NCBI RefSeq assembly: GCF_032823475.1
Contig: NZ_CP127915.1
Coordinates: forward strand, 186,001 to 250,000
Length of the DNA stretch: 64,000 nucleotides
Source: Acinetobacter sp. SAAs474
Lineage (GTDB): Bacteria; Pseudomonadota; Gammaproteobacteria; Pseudomonadales; Moraxellaceae
Direction of reading: 5' to 3'
The position numbers and the translations under genes are program-made. Shown here piece by piece: positions 8,721 through 17,756 of this stretch. The notes beneath the pieces were generated by a model. That model was not told the DNA's origin. It did not search any database and saw only the letters and a program-made list of their open reading frames with translations. The number at the start of each line of letters is the position of its first letter. Position 1 is the first letter of the stretch.

Positions 8721-10643
8721 TTACTCCACAATGTACCGGCCGCGTTCGGCAACGGCTACTTTCACTAAGTCAACGAAAGCATCGATTGACATAGTACCCA
8801 AATTTTTTCCTGAGCGTGTACGTACGTTTACTGTACCTTCCTCAACTTCTCGGTCTCCAAGCACCAATAAGTAAGGAATACGCTCTAATGTACGTTCACG
8901 AATCTTAAAGCCGATTTTCTCATTTCTCAAGTCTGAAATTGCGCGAATTCCATTTTCCTTCAGTTGAGCGACCACTGATTCACATGCGTGTGCTTGGGAA
9001 TCAGTAATATTCATGACACATACTTGAACTGGTGCCAACCATGGTGGCATAAATCCAGCATAGTGCTCAATAAGTATACCAATAAAACGTTCAAAACTGC
9101 CAAGAATTGCACGATGCAACATCACGGGTTGATCACGCTCGTTATCTTCTGTGACATAAGATGCATCTAAACGCTCTGGTAAATTAAAGTCACACTGAAT
9201 AGTACCACATTGCCAAATACGACCTAAGCAATCTTTCAGTGAAAATTCAATTTTTGGACCATAGAATGCACCTTCACCAGGTTGCTCTTGCCATTCGAGT
9301 CCTGCAGCATCTAATGCATCAGCTAAAGATTTTTCAGCAACATCCCAAAGTTCATCTGCACCAACACGTTTTTCTGGACGTGTTGACAGCTTCATTTGTA
9401 CGTCTTCAAAACCAAAATCTTTATATACTTCCAACGTTAACTTAATAAAATCAGCAACTTCTTTACCAATTTGCTCAGTCGTACAGAAAATATGTGCATC
9501 ATCTTGGGTAAAACCACGTACACGCATAATGCCATGTAAAGAACCTGAAGGCTCATTACGGTGACACGAACCAAATTCAGCTAAACGGATCGGTAAATCA
9601 CGATAGGATTTTAAACCCTGATTAAATACTTGCACATGACATGGGCAGTTCATAGGTTTTACAGCATAGTTACGGCTTTCCGAATGCGTTGTAAACATAT
9701 TTTCTGCATAGTTAGCCGCATGACCTGATCGTTCCCATAAAGAAAAATCAACAATTTGTGGTGTTTTTACTTCAAGATAACCATGGTCTTGCTGAATTTT
9801 ACGCATATACTGTTCAAGAACTTGGTATATGGTCCAACCATTTGGGTGCCAAAACACCATACCCGGTGCTTCTTCTTGCATATGAAATAGGTCTAAGGCT
9901 TTACCGATTTTACGGTGATCGCGCTTTTCGGCTTCTTCAATGCGTTTGATATAAGCTGCTAATTGTTTTTTATCTGCCCAAGCAGTACCGTAAATACGTT
10001 GTAATTGCTCATTTTTCGCATCACCACGCCAGTACGCACCTGACATCTTAGTTAATTTAAATGATTTTAAAAATTTAGTATTTGGGACATGTGGACCACG
10101 ACACATATCGACATATTCTTGATGATAATATAAACCCATCTGAGTTTCATCTGGCATATCATCAATTAGACGTAATTTATAATCTTCACCACGTTCGGTA
10201 AATAGCTTGATGACCTCTGCACGTGGCGTCATTTTTTTAATGACATCATAATCTTGATCGATGAGCTGTTTCATTCGCTCTTCAATCGCCTGCATGTCTT
10301 CTGGCGTAAATGGTTTAGGACTAAATACATCGTAATAGAAACCATCTTCAATGACAGGTCCGATTACCATTTTCACTTCAGGAAAAAGTTGCTTAACGGC
10401 ATGTCCAACTAAATGCGCACATGAATGACGAATAATATCGATCCCTTCATCATCTTTTGGCGTAATAATTTGTACAGTCGCATCTTCTGTAATTAAATCA
10501 CAAGCATCCACTAAGTGGCCATTTACTCGGCCTGCAAGTGTATTTTTTGCTAAGCCTGGACCAATGCTCTGTGCAACTTCCATTACAGAGACAGCTTGAT
10601 CAAACTGTTTTTGATCGCCATTAGGCAAGGTAATAATTGGCAT
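8721..10643 (-). CDS. thrS: Threonine-tRNA ligase
   Basis: Class II aaRS that charges tRNA-Thr and edits Ser-tRNA-Thr. The 640 residues are near the E. coli length of 642. An N-terminal TGS domain covers residues 1-62. The editing domain has [15 protein letters not shown] (the HxxxH motif near residue 73) and [10 protein letters not shown]. The catalytic core contains MNCPCHV with the Zn-binding Cys, [10 protein letters not shown] (motif 2), the His of DDAHIF, and [14 protein letters not shown] (motif 3). The anticodon-binding domain follows from about residue 535. AAGGA precedes ATG. The leader carries an anticodon-arm mimic (see separate entry). It is cotranscribed with infC. Confidence 0.98.
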   Translation of the reverse strand: MPIITLPNGDQKQFDQAVSVMEVAQSIGPGLAKNTLAGRVNGHLVDACDLITEDATVQIITPKDDEGIDIIRHSCAHLVGHAVKQLFPEVKMVIGPVIEDGFYYDVFSPKPFTPEDMQAIEERMKQLIDQDYDVIKKMTPRAEVIKLFTERGEDYKLRLIDDMPDETQMGLYYHQEYVDMCRGPHVPNTKFLKSFKLTKMSGAYWRGDAKNEQLQRIYGTAWADKKQLAAYIKRIEEAEKRDHRKIGKALDLFHMQEEAPGMVFWHPNGWTIYQVLEQYMRKIQQDHGYLEVKTPQIVDFSLWERSGHAANYAENMFTTHSESRNYAVKPMNCPCHVQVFNQGLKSYRDLPIRLAEFGSCHRNEPSGSLHGIMRVRGFTQDDAHIFCTTEQIGKEVADFIKLTLEVYKDFGFEDVQMKLSTRPEKRVGADELWDVAEKSLADALDAAGLEWQEQPGEGAFYGPKIEFSLKDCLGRIWQCGTIQCDFNLPERLDASYVTEDNERDQPVMLHRAILGSFERFIGILIEHYAGFMPPWLAPVQVCVMNITDSQAHACESVVAQLKENGIRAISDLRNEKIGFKIRERTLERIPYLLVLGDREVEEGTVNVRTRSGKNLGTMSIDAFVDLVKVAVAERGRYIVE

Positions 10644-10660
10644 ATTAAAATCCTTAAGGA

Positions 10661-10689
10661 GTGATGCCCCGTACCATGGAGCATATCAC
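10661..10689 (-). promoter_or_regulatory. thrS leader hairpin resembling the tRNA-Thr(GGU) anticodon arm
   Basis: On the minus-strand RNA, GCUCC pairs with GGGGC (5 bp, one G-U) around the 7-base loop AUGGUAC. A further 5 bp (GUGAU/AUCAC) extend it below an AU bulge. Read as an anticodon loop it has U33, anticodon GGU (threonine) and A37, on a stem of exactly five pairs. It ends 17 bases before the thrS start codon, next to the Shine-Dalgarno. In E. coli, ThrRS represses its own translation through tRNA-Thr-like domains in the same position. A second hairpin (UUGAGG/CCUCGA, loop UCUC) lies about 20 bases further upstream. The pairing is seen directly; the regulation is inferred. Confidence 0.7.
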
Positions 10690-10754
10690 CGCGAGATTAT
10701 GATCGAGGGAGACCTCAAAATATAAAAACGGTGGATAAGTAAAAATCATCTAGA

Positions 10755-10782
10755 ATTTTACACTTGTATGACTTTTTAATAA
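10755..10782 (-). promoter_or_regulatory. Putative thrS promoter
   Basis: On the minus strand TTATTA, then 16 bases, then TAAAAT preceded by TGTG. The predicted transcript would carry a leader of about 105 bases, long enough to include both hairpins upstream of thrS. Confidence 0.4.
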
Positions 10783-11389
10783 ACCATTTATATTTTATTT
10801 AACATGATTTAAAAGTCTATAAGTTTATAAAACAGAATCATGATCAATGAATATCTTTTTGGTACAAGCAGTGTATCTTGATCATGGCAATGGTTACCAT
10901 AACTCCACTTAAATAAATTAAATTTATATATATTTTTCAATATGTCACGATTTTTATAAAGCTCAGCTAACAGCACAATTTTTTCAGCGATTATCCTAAG
11001 CACCTGTCACTATTTCTGATGCATAAATCTGGCCTATATATCTGCTTATTCATATAAAATGTTAAACATACCTCATATAAACGATAGTGGTTATTTACCA
11101 AGATATACATTGCCTTTTTATTGGTGTTAATCAACCTATATTTCTCTGCGATGCTAAATGTACCGTTAAGCATAATGATGAATAGATCTGAATATTCAGG
11201 CAATTTTATTTTACACATAAGGCGTTGATCTGTTTTTTTACCATATCAATTCAAAATCGATTAGTCAGCTTAATCATCTCCCCAACCTTAATATCAACAT
11301 CTTGGCTTTTTATAATAGCTGCTTAATTTTTGTATGGATGAATACCAAATAGCGTGTCATCACGATCTATTTGATCTCTACACTTTAAA
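10783..11389. other. Intergenic region without convincing gene
   Basis: About 600 AT-rich bases lie between the thrS promoter and the 3' end of the sugar cassette. Two short minus-strand frames of 64 and 75 codons exist here. Both lack ribosome-binding sites, have irregular composition and overlap each other, so I do not call them genes. No repeat or remnant of a known gene was recognised. Confidence 0.5.
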
Positions 11390-11422
11390 AAATAAGCATA
11401 GCCTTGATCTATAAGGCTATGC
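11390..11422 (-). terminator. Terminator of the envelope-sugar cassette
   Basis: A perfect 10-bp stem gcatagcctt/aaggctatgc with a 7-base loop is followed on the minus strand by TTATTTTTT. It lies about 45 bases after the deacetylase stop. Confidence 0.75.
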
Positions 11423-11465
11423 ATCATCGCCTACTCCATAACTGAGCTAAGGCGCTTGTAATGGC

Positions 11466-12242
11466 TTAAATCGCCAAATGATGCCAAGACTGTGCTTGAC
11501 ACTGATTCTTTTGCCATAGTTCCAAGAAATCTGTACTTAACAGCCATTGATATTCAAGATAACGTGCAGCTGAAATTTCATCTTTCCACGTGGGATCCAA
11601 CTGTGCAGGATGACACATAATCACGGTATTATCAGGTGCATATTGTAGCCATTGCTGCCAAAGTTGCTGCAAACGCGCCATATCTGCATTAAAATCATAA
11701 ATCCCAGCAAATGATGCATTATGTGGCCAGTGTTTTTCTAACAGCTGATGCTGAAGCGTTGAGCCTCCTAAATAATAAATAATTTTAGCTTTCAATTCCG
11801 TTTGATAGGTTGAAGTATTACGTATTGGTATTTTTTGCTGATAACGCTGCTGAATGCAATCGAGTAATATCTGTCTGACTTGGGGAAATTGGTGTACATG
11901 TTGATGACCATCAACAAAAGCAGGAATTGCGCCAATTTTAGCCTCAAACTGATCAAATTGAAGCTCAATCAATGATTTTAACTGCTCAGTTGAGAATTGC
12001 CGTAAATAACTCTTGAGCAATACTGATTTCAAACTACCTTGCTGTGCAAGACCCGTTAAATCAAAATGTAATCCAATCTCAATATTGGCATCTTTCAAGG
12101 CACAAACCTGTGCATCCTCAATACTTCCTAGACTCATAAAGCTGGTCGCATGAATTCTTTCTTGTTCAGCCAATACCACTACAGCCCGATTCACTGCTGA
12201 AGAAAAACCTAAATCATCAACATTAATAATGATATTTTTCAT
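11466..12242 (-). CDS. YdjC/ChbG-family deacetylase, NaxD-like
   Basis: Metal-dependent carbohydrate deacetylase of the YdjC (ChbG/HpnK) family, 258 residues. Visible metal and catalytic motifs are NVDDLGFS (residues 7-14), GLHFDLTG (near 57-64) and VDGHQHVHQFPQ (near 108-120). Related NaxD enzymes of Francisella and Acinetobacter remove the acetyl group from undecaprenyl-phosphate N-acetylgalactosamine before galactosamine is added to lipid A. The neighbours here (GT2, GtrA, GT39) supply the rest of such a pathway, so a NaxD role is a strong inference. Generic YdjC proteins also act on chitooligosaccharides. The start overlaps the GtrA stop by four bases (ATGA). It is the last gene of the operon. 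Confidence 0.88.
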   Translation of the reverse strand: MKNIIINVDDLGFSSAVNRAVVVLAEQERIHATSFMSLGSIEDAQVCALKDANIEIGLHFDLTGLAQQGSLKSVLLKSYLRQFSTEQLKSLIELQFDQFEAKIGAIPAFVDGHQHVHQFPQVRQILLDCIQQRYQQKIPIRNTSTYQTELKAKIIYYLGGSTLQHQLLEKHWPHNASFAGIYDFNADMARLQQLWQQWLQYAPDNTVIMCHPAQLDPTWKDEISAARYLEYQWLLSTDFLELWQKNQCQAQSWHHLAI

Positions 12243-12664
12243 GACGAATACTTGCCTTTAAAGGCCCAAAATTTAGCCAGTACAAATGTGCATATCGTGA
12301 CCAATCCAGTCGCAATCAGCCAAATCAACATATAATATTGTTGTCCTAAAAAAATAATTCCGGCCGTAAATATGCTTTGATTTAAAGCAAAACCAAATAA
12401 GGAACTGACAAACCATTTAGTTAAACTGACTTTCCAACTCACTTGAGGTTTTACAGCATGAAAAGTAAATTTCAAATGTCCAATAAAACCAAAGATAAAT
12501 GCAATCAGAAAAGCCAATACATTGGCGAAAACCGGCTCATGATGAAAAATTTGTACCAACATGATAAGTGATAAAAAATGCACCAAAGCAGCCAGGCTAC
12601 CGACAATCAAAAACAGTAGCCCCTGTTTAGGAAGATTCACTACTGCTGACTTTTGCTGTTCCAT
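12239..12664 (-). CDS. GtrA-family membrane protein (putative lipid-sugar flippase)
   Basis: The 141-residue protein has four hydrophobic segments in the GtrA/DPMS pattern: LLFLIVGSLAALVHFLSLIM; ANVLAFLIAFIFGFIGHLKF with the conserved F-x-x-G-x-x-x-F-F-like end; SSLFGFALNQSIF; and LIWLIATGLVTICTFVLAKFWAF. Family members are thought to flip undecaprenyl-phosphate-linked sugars across the inner membrane. It is translated from within the end of the GT2 gene (25-base overlap) and overlaps the deacetylase by four bases, so translation is tightly coupled. Confidence 0.9.
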   Translation of the reverse strand: MEQQKSAVVNLPKQGLLFLIVGSLAALVHFLSLIMLVQIFHHEPVFANVLAFLIAFIFGFIGHLKFTFHAVKPQVSWKVSLTKWFVSSLFGFALNQSIFTAGIIFLGQQYYMLIWLIATGLVTICTFVLAKFWAFKGKYSS

Positions 12665-13629
12665 TTTTTATCCACAATATACAAAGGTCGTTGCTTTACT
12701 TCATCATAAATACGACCAATATATTCACCAATGACACCCAAACAAATTAATTGTAATCCAGCAGAAAACATAATTCCGACTGCAAGGGTTGGCCAGCCTT
12801 TTAAATCACGTCCAAAACATAATGTGTCAATAATGATAAATATGCCGTATAAAATCGCGATAATTGAAACTAAAAATCCCATACGAGAAATCCAGCGCAA
12901 TGGTTTTACCGAAAATGAAGTGACCGCAATTAAAGCCAGTTCAAATAAGTGACTAAAATTAAATGAGCTGGTTCCTTCTAGGCGTTGCTCTGCCTGAAAA
13001 GGAATATACAGTGTCTTAAAACCCACCCATGAATATAAACCTTTCATAAACCGCTGTCGCTCAGGTAAATTCAATAAGGCATTCACGACCTTACGCTTCA
13101 TGACTCGAAAATCACCGGCATGTGGTTCTAACTGATAACGTTGAGAATCTTGCATGAAACGATAAAACAGATGTTTATATAATTTTAAAACCAGACTTTC
13201 ATGAGCACGGGTTGCCTGTACAGCGGCAACCATATCAGCATCCGTACGATGTAATACTTGTAACATTTCATCCAGTACAGCAATTGGATGCTGACCATCA
13301 GAGTCCATCAATGCAACTAACTGTCCTTTCGCTTCCTGTAACCCAGCACTTAATGCTGCCTCTTTACCAAAATTACGTGAAAACTGAATTAAATTTAAAG
13401 TCACATTTTGCGGTGCTAATACACTATGTTGTGCATAAACCTCATATAAATTATCTTTACTGCCATCATCAACTAAAATAATTTCACATTGCCCTTCCTT
13501 GGACTGTAAAAATGAATATAAGTTCGGCAAAATAATATTAACATTTTGTGCATCATTATATGCAGGCAAAATAATAGAAAGCTGGATTATCTGATCTTGT
13601 TCTGAGATCATATTATCAAATATTGGCAT
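12640..13629 (-). CDS. Polyprenyl-phosphate glycosyltransferase, GT2 (GtrB/ArnC-like)
   Basis: About 329 residues. An N-terminal cytosolic GT-A domain starts SIILPAYNDAQNV and has IILVDDGSKDN and the metal-binding LMDSDGQHP. The acceptor region shows HAGDFRVMKRKVV and RQRFMKGLYSWVGF, as in GtrB, ArnC and the Francisella FlmF proteins. Two C-terminal transmembrane segments follow (about residues 235-300), then a short basic tail. The likely reaction is transfer of a nucleotide-activated sugar to undecaprenyl phosphate on the cytosolic face. The sugar is not readable from sequence; GalNAc is suggested only by the NaxD-like neighbour. Start choice (ATG at MPIFDNM over an upstream GTG) is uncertain. 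Confidence 0.9.
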   Translation of the reverse strand: MPIFDNMISEQDQIIQLSIILPAYNDAQNVNIILPNLYSFLQSKEGQCEIILVDDGSKDNLYEVYAQHSVLAPQNVTLNLIQFSRNFGKEAALSAGLQEAKGQLVALMDSDGQHPIAVLDEMLQVLHRTDADMVAAVQATRAHESLVLKLYKHLFYRFMQDSQRYQLEPHAGDFRVMKRKVVNALLNLPERQRFMKGLYSWVGFKTLYIPFQAEQRLEGTSSFNFSHLFELALIAVTSFSVKPLRWISRMGFLVSIIAILYGIFIIIDTLCFGRDLKGWPTLAVGIMFSAGLQLICLGVIGEYIGRIYDEVKQRPLYIVDKKWNSKSQQ

Positions 13630-13650
13630 GATCACAATTCATCTATTTCG

Positions 13651-15123
13651 TTATGATTGAGTACAATGTTTAGGTATAAATGCTTGCCATTCAATAACTA
13701 ATGGCGCTTTATTAGGAACTTTATCCCAAGCAATGCTCCATTCTCCCTGTTGAATGACCAGATTCTGATTTTTCTGTAATTCAGATAAATAAGGAATCTC
13801 TGGTTTTTTTCCTTTTTCCCATAGCACAAATGTCCCTTTTTGCTCTAAACGGGATAATGTCATCCATGGCGAATAACTTTTTGAGGTGGACATCATCACA
13901 GAAGGCATTTGATCCATTTTGGTGGCAGCAAGAATAGCCAGCCAATTATCTCCAGTAATATTATCTAATGGACATTGACTCATTGTATACCACTGCTGTT
14001 GAACTTTTTGACTAATTTGTTGTTGTGGCCAATCTAATCGCGATGGTTTATGACGTATTTGTCCACCAAATTGTAAATAGCTTGCCATGACCAAAGTAAT
14101 CAAACTCAGCCAGATCCACAATCCTTTGATTAAACCACGTTGGCGTTGATTAAAAACAGATTCTGGTATTAAACTAAATAAAATTAAGGCAACTAAACTC
14201 CACATTGGAGAGGCCCACATATCTTTAATATTAATACCAGCAATCAGACTGATAATAAAAAGTAAAATACCGGGAAATAACCCCATAAAAAATAAAAAGT
14301 TTCTATCATTTTTATTCAGATAGTTAAAATTCAAATACAAACTTTTGTTACACAACAAAATGATCAGTAAAGGCAAAAAATTACTGACTTGAGCAGCAAG
14401 ATATTTAAATGCAACCAAAGGATTATAGTGATGATCAGTACTTTCTGAACGCGATTGAATATAGTTAAAAGTAAGCCAATCGTGTTGATATAACCACCAT
14501 AAATGTGGACTAAATACCAATAAAGCCAACAAGGTTGCAACCCACGGCTTAGCTGATAACCATAAATGTCGATAAGGGGTTAAGAGTGAGAAAAGCACGA
14601 TCGAAAAAATAAGAAATACGACCGTATATTTCGTTAACATGCCAATCCCAGCAACCACACCAAAGATGAGCCATAATGACCAACGATTATGATTGAGGAT
14701 TAAATAAAATATATAAATTAATCCTGCCCAAATTGGCATTTGAGCAACATTATGATTAAATTCAATTGATGGCCAAGTATAGTAATAAATTGCCAGAACA
14801 AAAATGGCGGCATACAATGCTTTTGGTTTAGAAACAATTTTACTGCCCAACAAATAGACAAAAACTAAAGTCAACGCAATACACATTTGACTTAAAATAT
14901 AGGGGCCACTATAGCCAAATATCTTGTAAAAACTATATAACACCCAAGAAGAAAAAGGAGGATGTTTATAATATCCTAATTGCCATTCATGCCCCCAATA
15001 AATCCCCTCTGGAATATCAAGCGCGTAACTAGATGAAAGCACAACAGGCAATATCATCCATAATAAAAAATAAATCATTAAAATCAATATGATTTTTTTA
15101 TCGAAATTCAGTTTTTCCAACAT
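13651..15123 (-). CDS. ArnT-like membrane glycosyltransferase (GT39/PMT_2 family)
   Basis: A 490-residue polytopic enzyme with about 10-12 transmembrane segments in the first 350 residues and a C-terminal periplasmic domain. The first periplasmic loop holds the acidic motif LDIPEGIYWGHEWQLGYYKH followed by PPFSS, characteristic of this family. Such enzymes transfer a sugar from undecaprenyl phosphate onto lipid A or another envelope acceptor; Francisella FlmK and E. coli ArnT are examples. It is the first gene of the four-gene cassette, 22 bases ahead of the GT2 gene. I preferred ATG (MLEKLNFDKK) to a GTG three codons earlier. The acceptor is inferred, not shown. Confidence 0.88.
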   Translation of the reverse strand: MLEKLNFDKKIILILMIYFLLWMILPVVLSSSYALDIPEGIYWGHEWQLGYYKHPPFSSWVLYSFYKIFGYSGPYILSQMCIALTLVFVYLLGSKIVSKPKALYAAIFVLAIYYYTWPSIEFNHNVAQMPIWAGLIYIFYLILNHNRWSLWLIFGVVAGIGMLTKYTVVFLIFSIVLFSLLTPYRHLWLSAKPWVATLLALLVFSPHLWWLYQHDWLTFNYIQSRSESTDHHYNPLVAFKYLAAQVSNFLPLLIILLCNKSLYLNFNYLNKNDRNFLFFMGLFPGILLFIISLIAGINIKDMWASPMWSLVALILFSLIPESVFNQRQRGLIKGLWIWLSLITLVMASYLQFGGQIRHKPSRLDWPQQQISQKVQQQWYTMSQCPLDNITGDNWLAILAATKMDQMPSVMMSTSKSYSPWMTLSRLEQKGTFVLWEKGKKPEIPYLSELQKNQNLVIQQGEWSIAWDKVPNKAPLVIEWQAFIPKHCTQS

Positions 15124-15150
15124 GGGAGACACTCTACTTTTTGTAGTGCT

Positions 15151-15156
15151 ATTATA
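15151..15156 (-). promoter_or_regulatory. Putative -10 box of the sugar cassette
   Basis: A perfect TATAAT on the minus strand lies 27 bases before the ArnT-like start codon. No good -35 is visible at 16-18 bases, which would fit activator dependence. I looked for a PmrA-type direct repeat and found only weak TTTAG-like half sites. Confidence 0.4.
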
Positions 15157-15524
15157 CTAAATGCAATCTGTTTAGATATTCTATTGATAAAATATATTCA
15201 AATTTCATCGTCACCCTATCAGGGTTCATTCTCGATTGGAGGCCGCTTTGTTGAGTGCCTGTTTTTACTAAAGATCAATAACCAGTGTGACCTAAAAGTG
15301 CATGTGATCGGCATAATGCTCACAGATGATCTAATCAAGCACAATAAAATTGGTCATAGTCGCTACTGTAAATCTAAGCACTGCTAAGTACCCAACAGTT
15401 ATGTGAAATCATTTTAATCCGCAGTTAACAATAGCTTACTCGACCAAAGCATAAATGAATTTCGCCTGAAAACGTTTTATGTTGAGCACAGGAAAAAATA
15501 ATTAAAGATAACGAGGAAAACAGC
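15157..15524. other. Divergent intergenic region
   Basis: This region separates the minus-strand sugar cassette from the plus-strand acyl-CoA ligase. It holds the cassette promoter region at one end. At the other end is the ligase ribosome-binding site GAGG eight bases before its ATG. A 67-codon plus-strand frame is present but has no ribosome-binding site and no recognisable features. Confidence 0.45.
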
Positions 15525-17165
15525 ATGGGAAGTGCATACGATGAATTACCACGGACACCCGCAAATTTTGTGGCATTATCTCCGTTACGTTATTTAGAAC
15601 GTGCCGCGCATATCTATCCAGAACAGGATGCGATTATCTATGGGCAACGTCATATTTCTTGGCGAGCAACCTATCTACGCTGCAAACAGTTTGCAGCGCA
15701 ATTGCAAGCACTGGGTATACAAAAAAATGATACCGTATCAACATTACTTCCCAATATTCCGGCCATGATTGAAGCGCATTTTGCCGTACCCATGGCAGGT
15801 GCTGTATTAAACACGCTCAATACTCGCCTAGATGCCAAAACACTGGCATTTATGCTGGAACATGCAGAAACCAAAGTTTTATTGGTCGATCCTGAGTTTG
15901 CAGAAATTGCACAGCAAGCCCTATTATTGGTACCACAAGATATTTATGTGATTGATGTTGCCGATACAAGCTATACATCATCAGCACGCTATATTGGTCA
16001 AGTTGAGTATGAGGACTGGCTAGCCAAAGGAAATGATGATTTTGAATGGCATTTACCAGCGGATGAATGGGATGCGATTAGCTTAAATTATACCTCTGGC
16101 ACAACTGGTAATCCCAAAGGCGTGGTTTATCATCATCGTGGTGCGTATATCAATGCAGCCAGTAATATTATTGCATGTGGTATGACGCCACGTGCAACGT
16201 ATTTATGGACATTACCATTATTTCATTGTAACGGTTGGTGCTTTGCTTGGACTATCGCAGCCAATGGTGGTACCAATATTTGTTTACGTAAAATTGAACC
16301 TGAACTGATTTATCAATTAATTGTGCAACATCAAGTGAATTACTTCTGTGGTGCACCGATTGTACTGTCACTTTTAATCAATACGCCTGAAGAAAAAAGA
16401 TGCCAAATTCAACATCGTGTTGAAGTCATGGTGGCTGGTGCAGCACCACCAGCAACAATTATTGAAGGTATGAGAAATATTGGGATTAATGTGACTCATG
16501 TCTATGGACTTACTGAAACTTATGGTCCTTCTGCATTATGTGCAGCCCAAGCAGGTTGGTCAGATCTATCGATTCAAGAACAAGCCAAATTACATTCACG
16601 TCAAGGCGTTCCTTATCCATTACAAGATGGTATGAAGGTGTTAGATCCTGAAACAATGCAACCTGTTCCCCACGATGGTCAAACGATGGGAGAAATTATG
16701 TTCCGTGGCAATATTGTCATGAAAGGTTATTTAAAAAATCCACAAGCAACAGCCGAAGCATTTGCTGGTGGATGGTTTCATACGGGTGATTTAGCCGTAT
16801 GCCAACCCGATGGTTATGCCAAAATTACCGATCGCTCTAAAGATGTGATTATCTCGGGTGGAGAAAATATTTCGTCATTAGAAGTGGAAGAAGTACTTTA
16901 TCAACATCCCGCGATATTAACTGCTGCAGTTGTTGCTAAACCTGATACACGCTGGCAAGAAGTCCCTTGTGCTTTTATTGAATTAAAAGCTGGGAGTGAT
17001 GTCAGCAGCGAAGAAATTCTAGCATTTTGTAGTGAGCATTTGGCGCGCTTTAAAGTACCCAAAGATATTGTGATTACTGAAATCCCCAAAACCTCCACAG
17101 GTAAGCTGCAAAAATTTATTCTTCGTGAATGGGCAAAACAGCGTGCCATAGGTGAATTTAATTAA
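15525..17165 (+). CDS. Acyl-CoA ligase (AMP-binding family)
   Basis: ANL-superfamily adenylating enzyme of 546 residues that activates a carboxylic acid with ATP and loads it on CoA. The P-loop-like motif YTSGTTGNPKGV lies near residue 189. VYGLTETYGP is the A5 motif, GWFHTGDLAVCQPDGY the A7, and ITDRSKDVIISGGENISS the A8. The catalytic Lys motif KTSTGKLQKF is near the C-terminus. The pattern is that of medium/short-chain fatty acyl-CoA synthetases (AlkK-type) rather than FadD, but the chain length cannot be assigned. It is monocistronic, with its own terminator. Confidence 0.93.
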   Translation: MGSAYDELPRTPANFVALSPLRYLERAAHIYPEQDAIIYGQRHISWRATYLRCKQFAAQLQALGIQKNDTVSTLLPNIPAMIEAHFAVPMAGAVLNTLNTRLDAKTLAFMLEHAETKVLLVDPEFAEIAQQALLLVPQDIYVIDVADTSYTSSARYIGQVEYEDWLAKGNDDFEWHLPADEWDAISLNYTSGTTGNPKGVVYHHRGAYINAASNIIACGMTPRATYLWTLPLFHCNGWCFAWTIAANGGTNICLRKIEPELIYQLIVQHQVNYFCGAPIVLSLLINTPEEKRCQIQHRVEVMVAGAAPPATIIEGMRNIGINVTHVYGLTETYGPSALCAAQAGWSDLSIQEQAKLHSRQGVPYPLQDGMKVLDPETMQPVPHDGQTMGEIMFRGNIVMKGYLKNPQATAEAFAGGWFHTGDLAVCQPDGYAKITDRSKDVIISGGENISSLEVEEVLYQHPAILTAAVVAKPDTRWQEVPCAFIELKAGSDVSSEEILAFCSEHLARFKVPKDIVITEIPKTSTGKLQKFILREWAKQRAIGEFN

Positions 17166-17168
17166 TCA

Positions 17169-17202
17169 AAAAGCCAATCCATGCTAAATGGATTGGCTTT
17201 TT
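17169..17202. terminator. Bidirectional terminator
   Basis: Stem aaagccaatccat/atggattggcttt, 13 bp, loop gcta-a, flanked by A- and T-runs. It lies between the convergent acyl-CoA ligase and darP genes. Confidence 0.85.
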
Positions 17203-17220
17203 AAATGACTAGCAGCATAA

Positions 17221-17754
17221 TTAATTATCTGAAATTAGTGCAACTTGTTGAATATAATTAAATAATTTCAACTTAGATTCTGCAATTTGAGCAACTGCTT
17301 CTGGTTGTTTCATATCACGATGAATACGAAGTGCATGCTGGCGCAAAGTATGACGCTCAGCAGCATTATAGGTTTTCACAAACTCATTAATGACAACATC
17401 ACCATCCTGAATAATACGATCAACCCAACGTTGTAATTGCGCTATTTTTTTAGCACCTTGCTGGGGTGTTAAATAAGATAAAATGACACTTTCATCTTCA
17501 TTGCGCAATAATTTACCAATACGTTGAAACTGTCGACGTCTTGCTTCATAGGATGTAATGAGCTGTACATCTAATAAAGCCTCAATTAAACGTTCTTCAA
17601 CTGGAAGATTTTGAATTTGTTTGGCATTTAATGCTGCCAATTGTTCACCTAAAGCAGCCATGCGTTGTACTGCTTTCTTTTGCTCAGTTTTACTTGCACG
17701 TCCATCTAAAGATTCAAAGTCTTCTTCGGTAAAGTTATGCGTTCGACGTGCCAC
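17221..17754 (-). CDS. darP: Ribosome-associated protein DarP (YjgA, DUF615)
   Basis: Helical protein that binds the pre-50S particle and helps its maturation. The 177 residues include the conserved core VQLITSYEARRRQFQRIGKL (about residues 65-84) and RWVDRIIQ. The N-terminus is highly charged (RRTHNFTEEDFESLDGRASK). The start is GTG with GAGG nine bases upstream, two bases after the HPr stop. It is the last gene of rapZ-HPr-darP; linkage of yjgA to a PTS-Ntr locus is common outside the enterobacteria. Confidence 0.93.
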   Translation of the reverse strand: MARRTHNFTEEDFESLDGRASKTEQKKAVQRMAALGEQLAALNAKQIQNLPVEERLIEALLDVQLITSYEARRRQFQRIGKLLRNEDESVILSYLTPQQGAKKIAQLQRWVDRIIQDGDVVINEFVKTYNAAERHTLRQHALRIHRDMKQPEAVAQIAESKLKLFNYIQQVALISDN

Positions 17755-17756
17755 GA

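Noticed and set aside
10809..11218. Two minus-strand frames of 64 and 75 codons between thrS and the sugar cassette
   Set aside because: No ribosome-binding sites, mutual overlap, irregular composition and no recognisable motif.
15184..15387. 67-codon plus-strand frame before the acyl-CoA ligase
   Set aside because: No ribosome-binding site and no coding-like pattern; the gap is better explained as a divergent promoter region.
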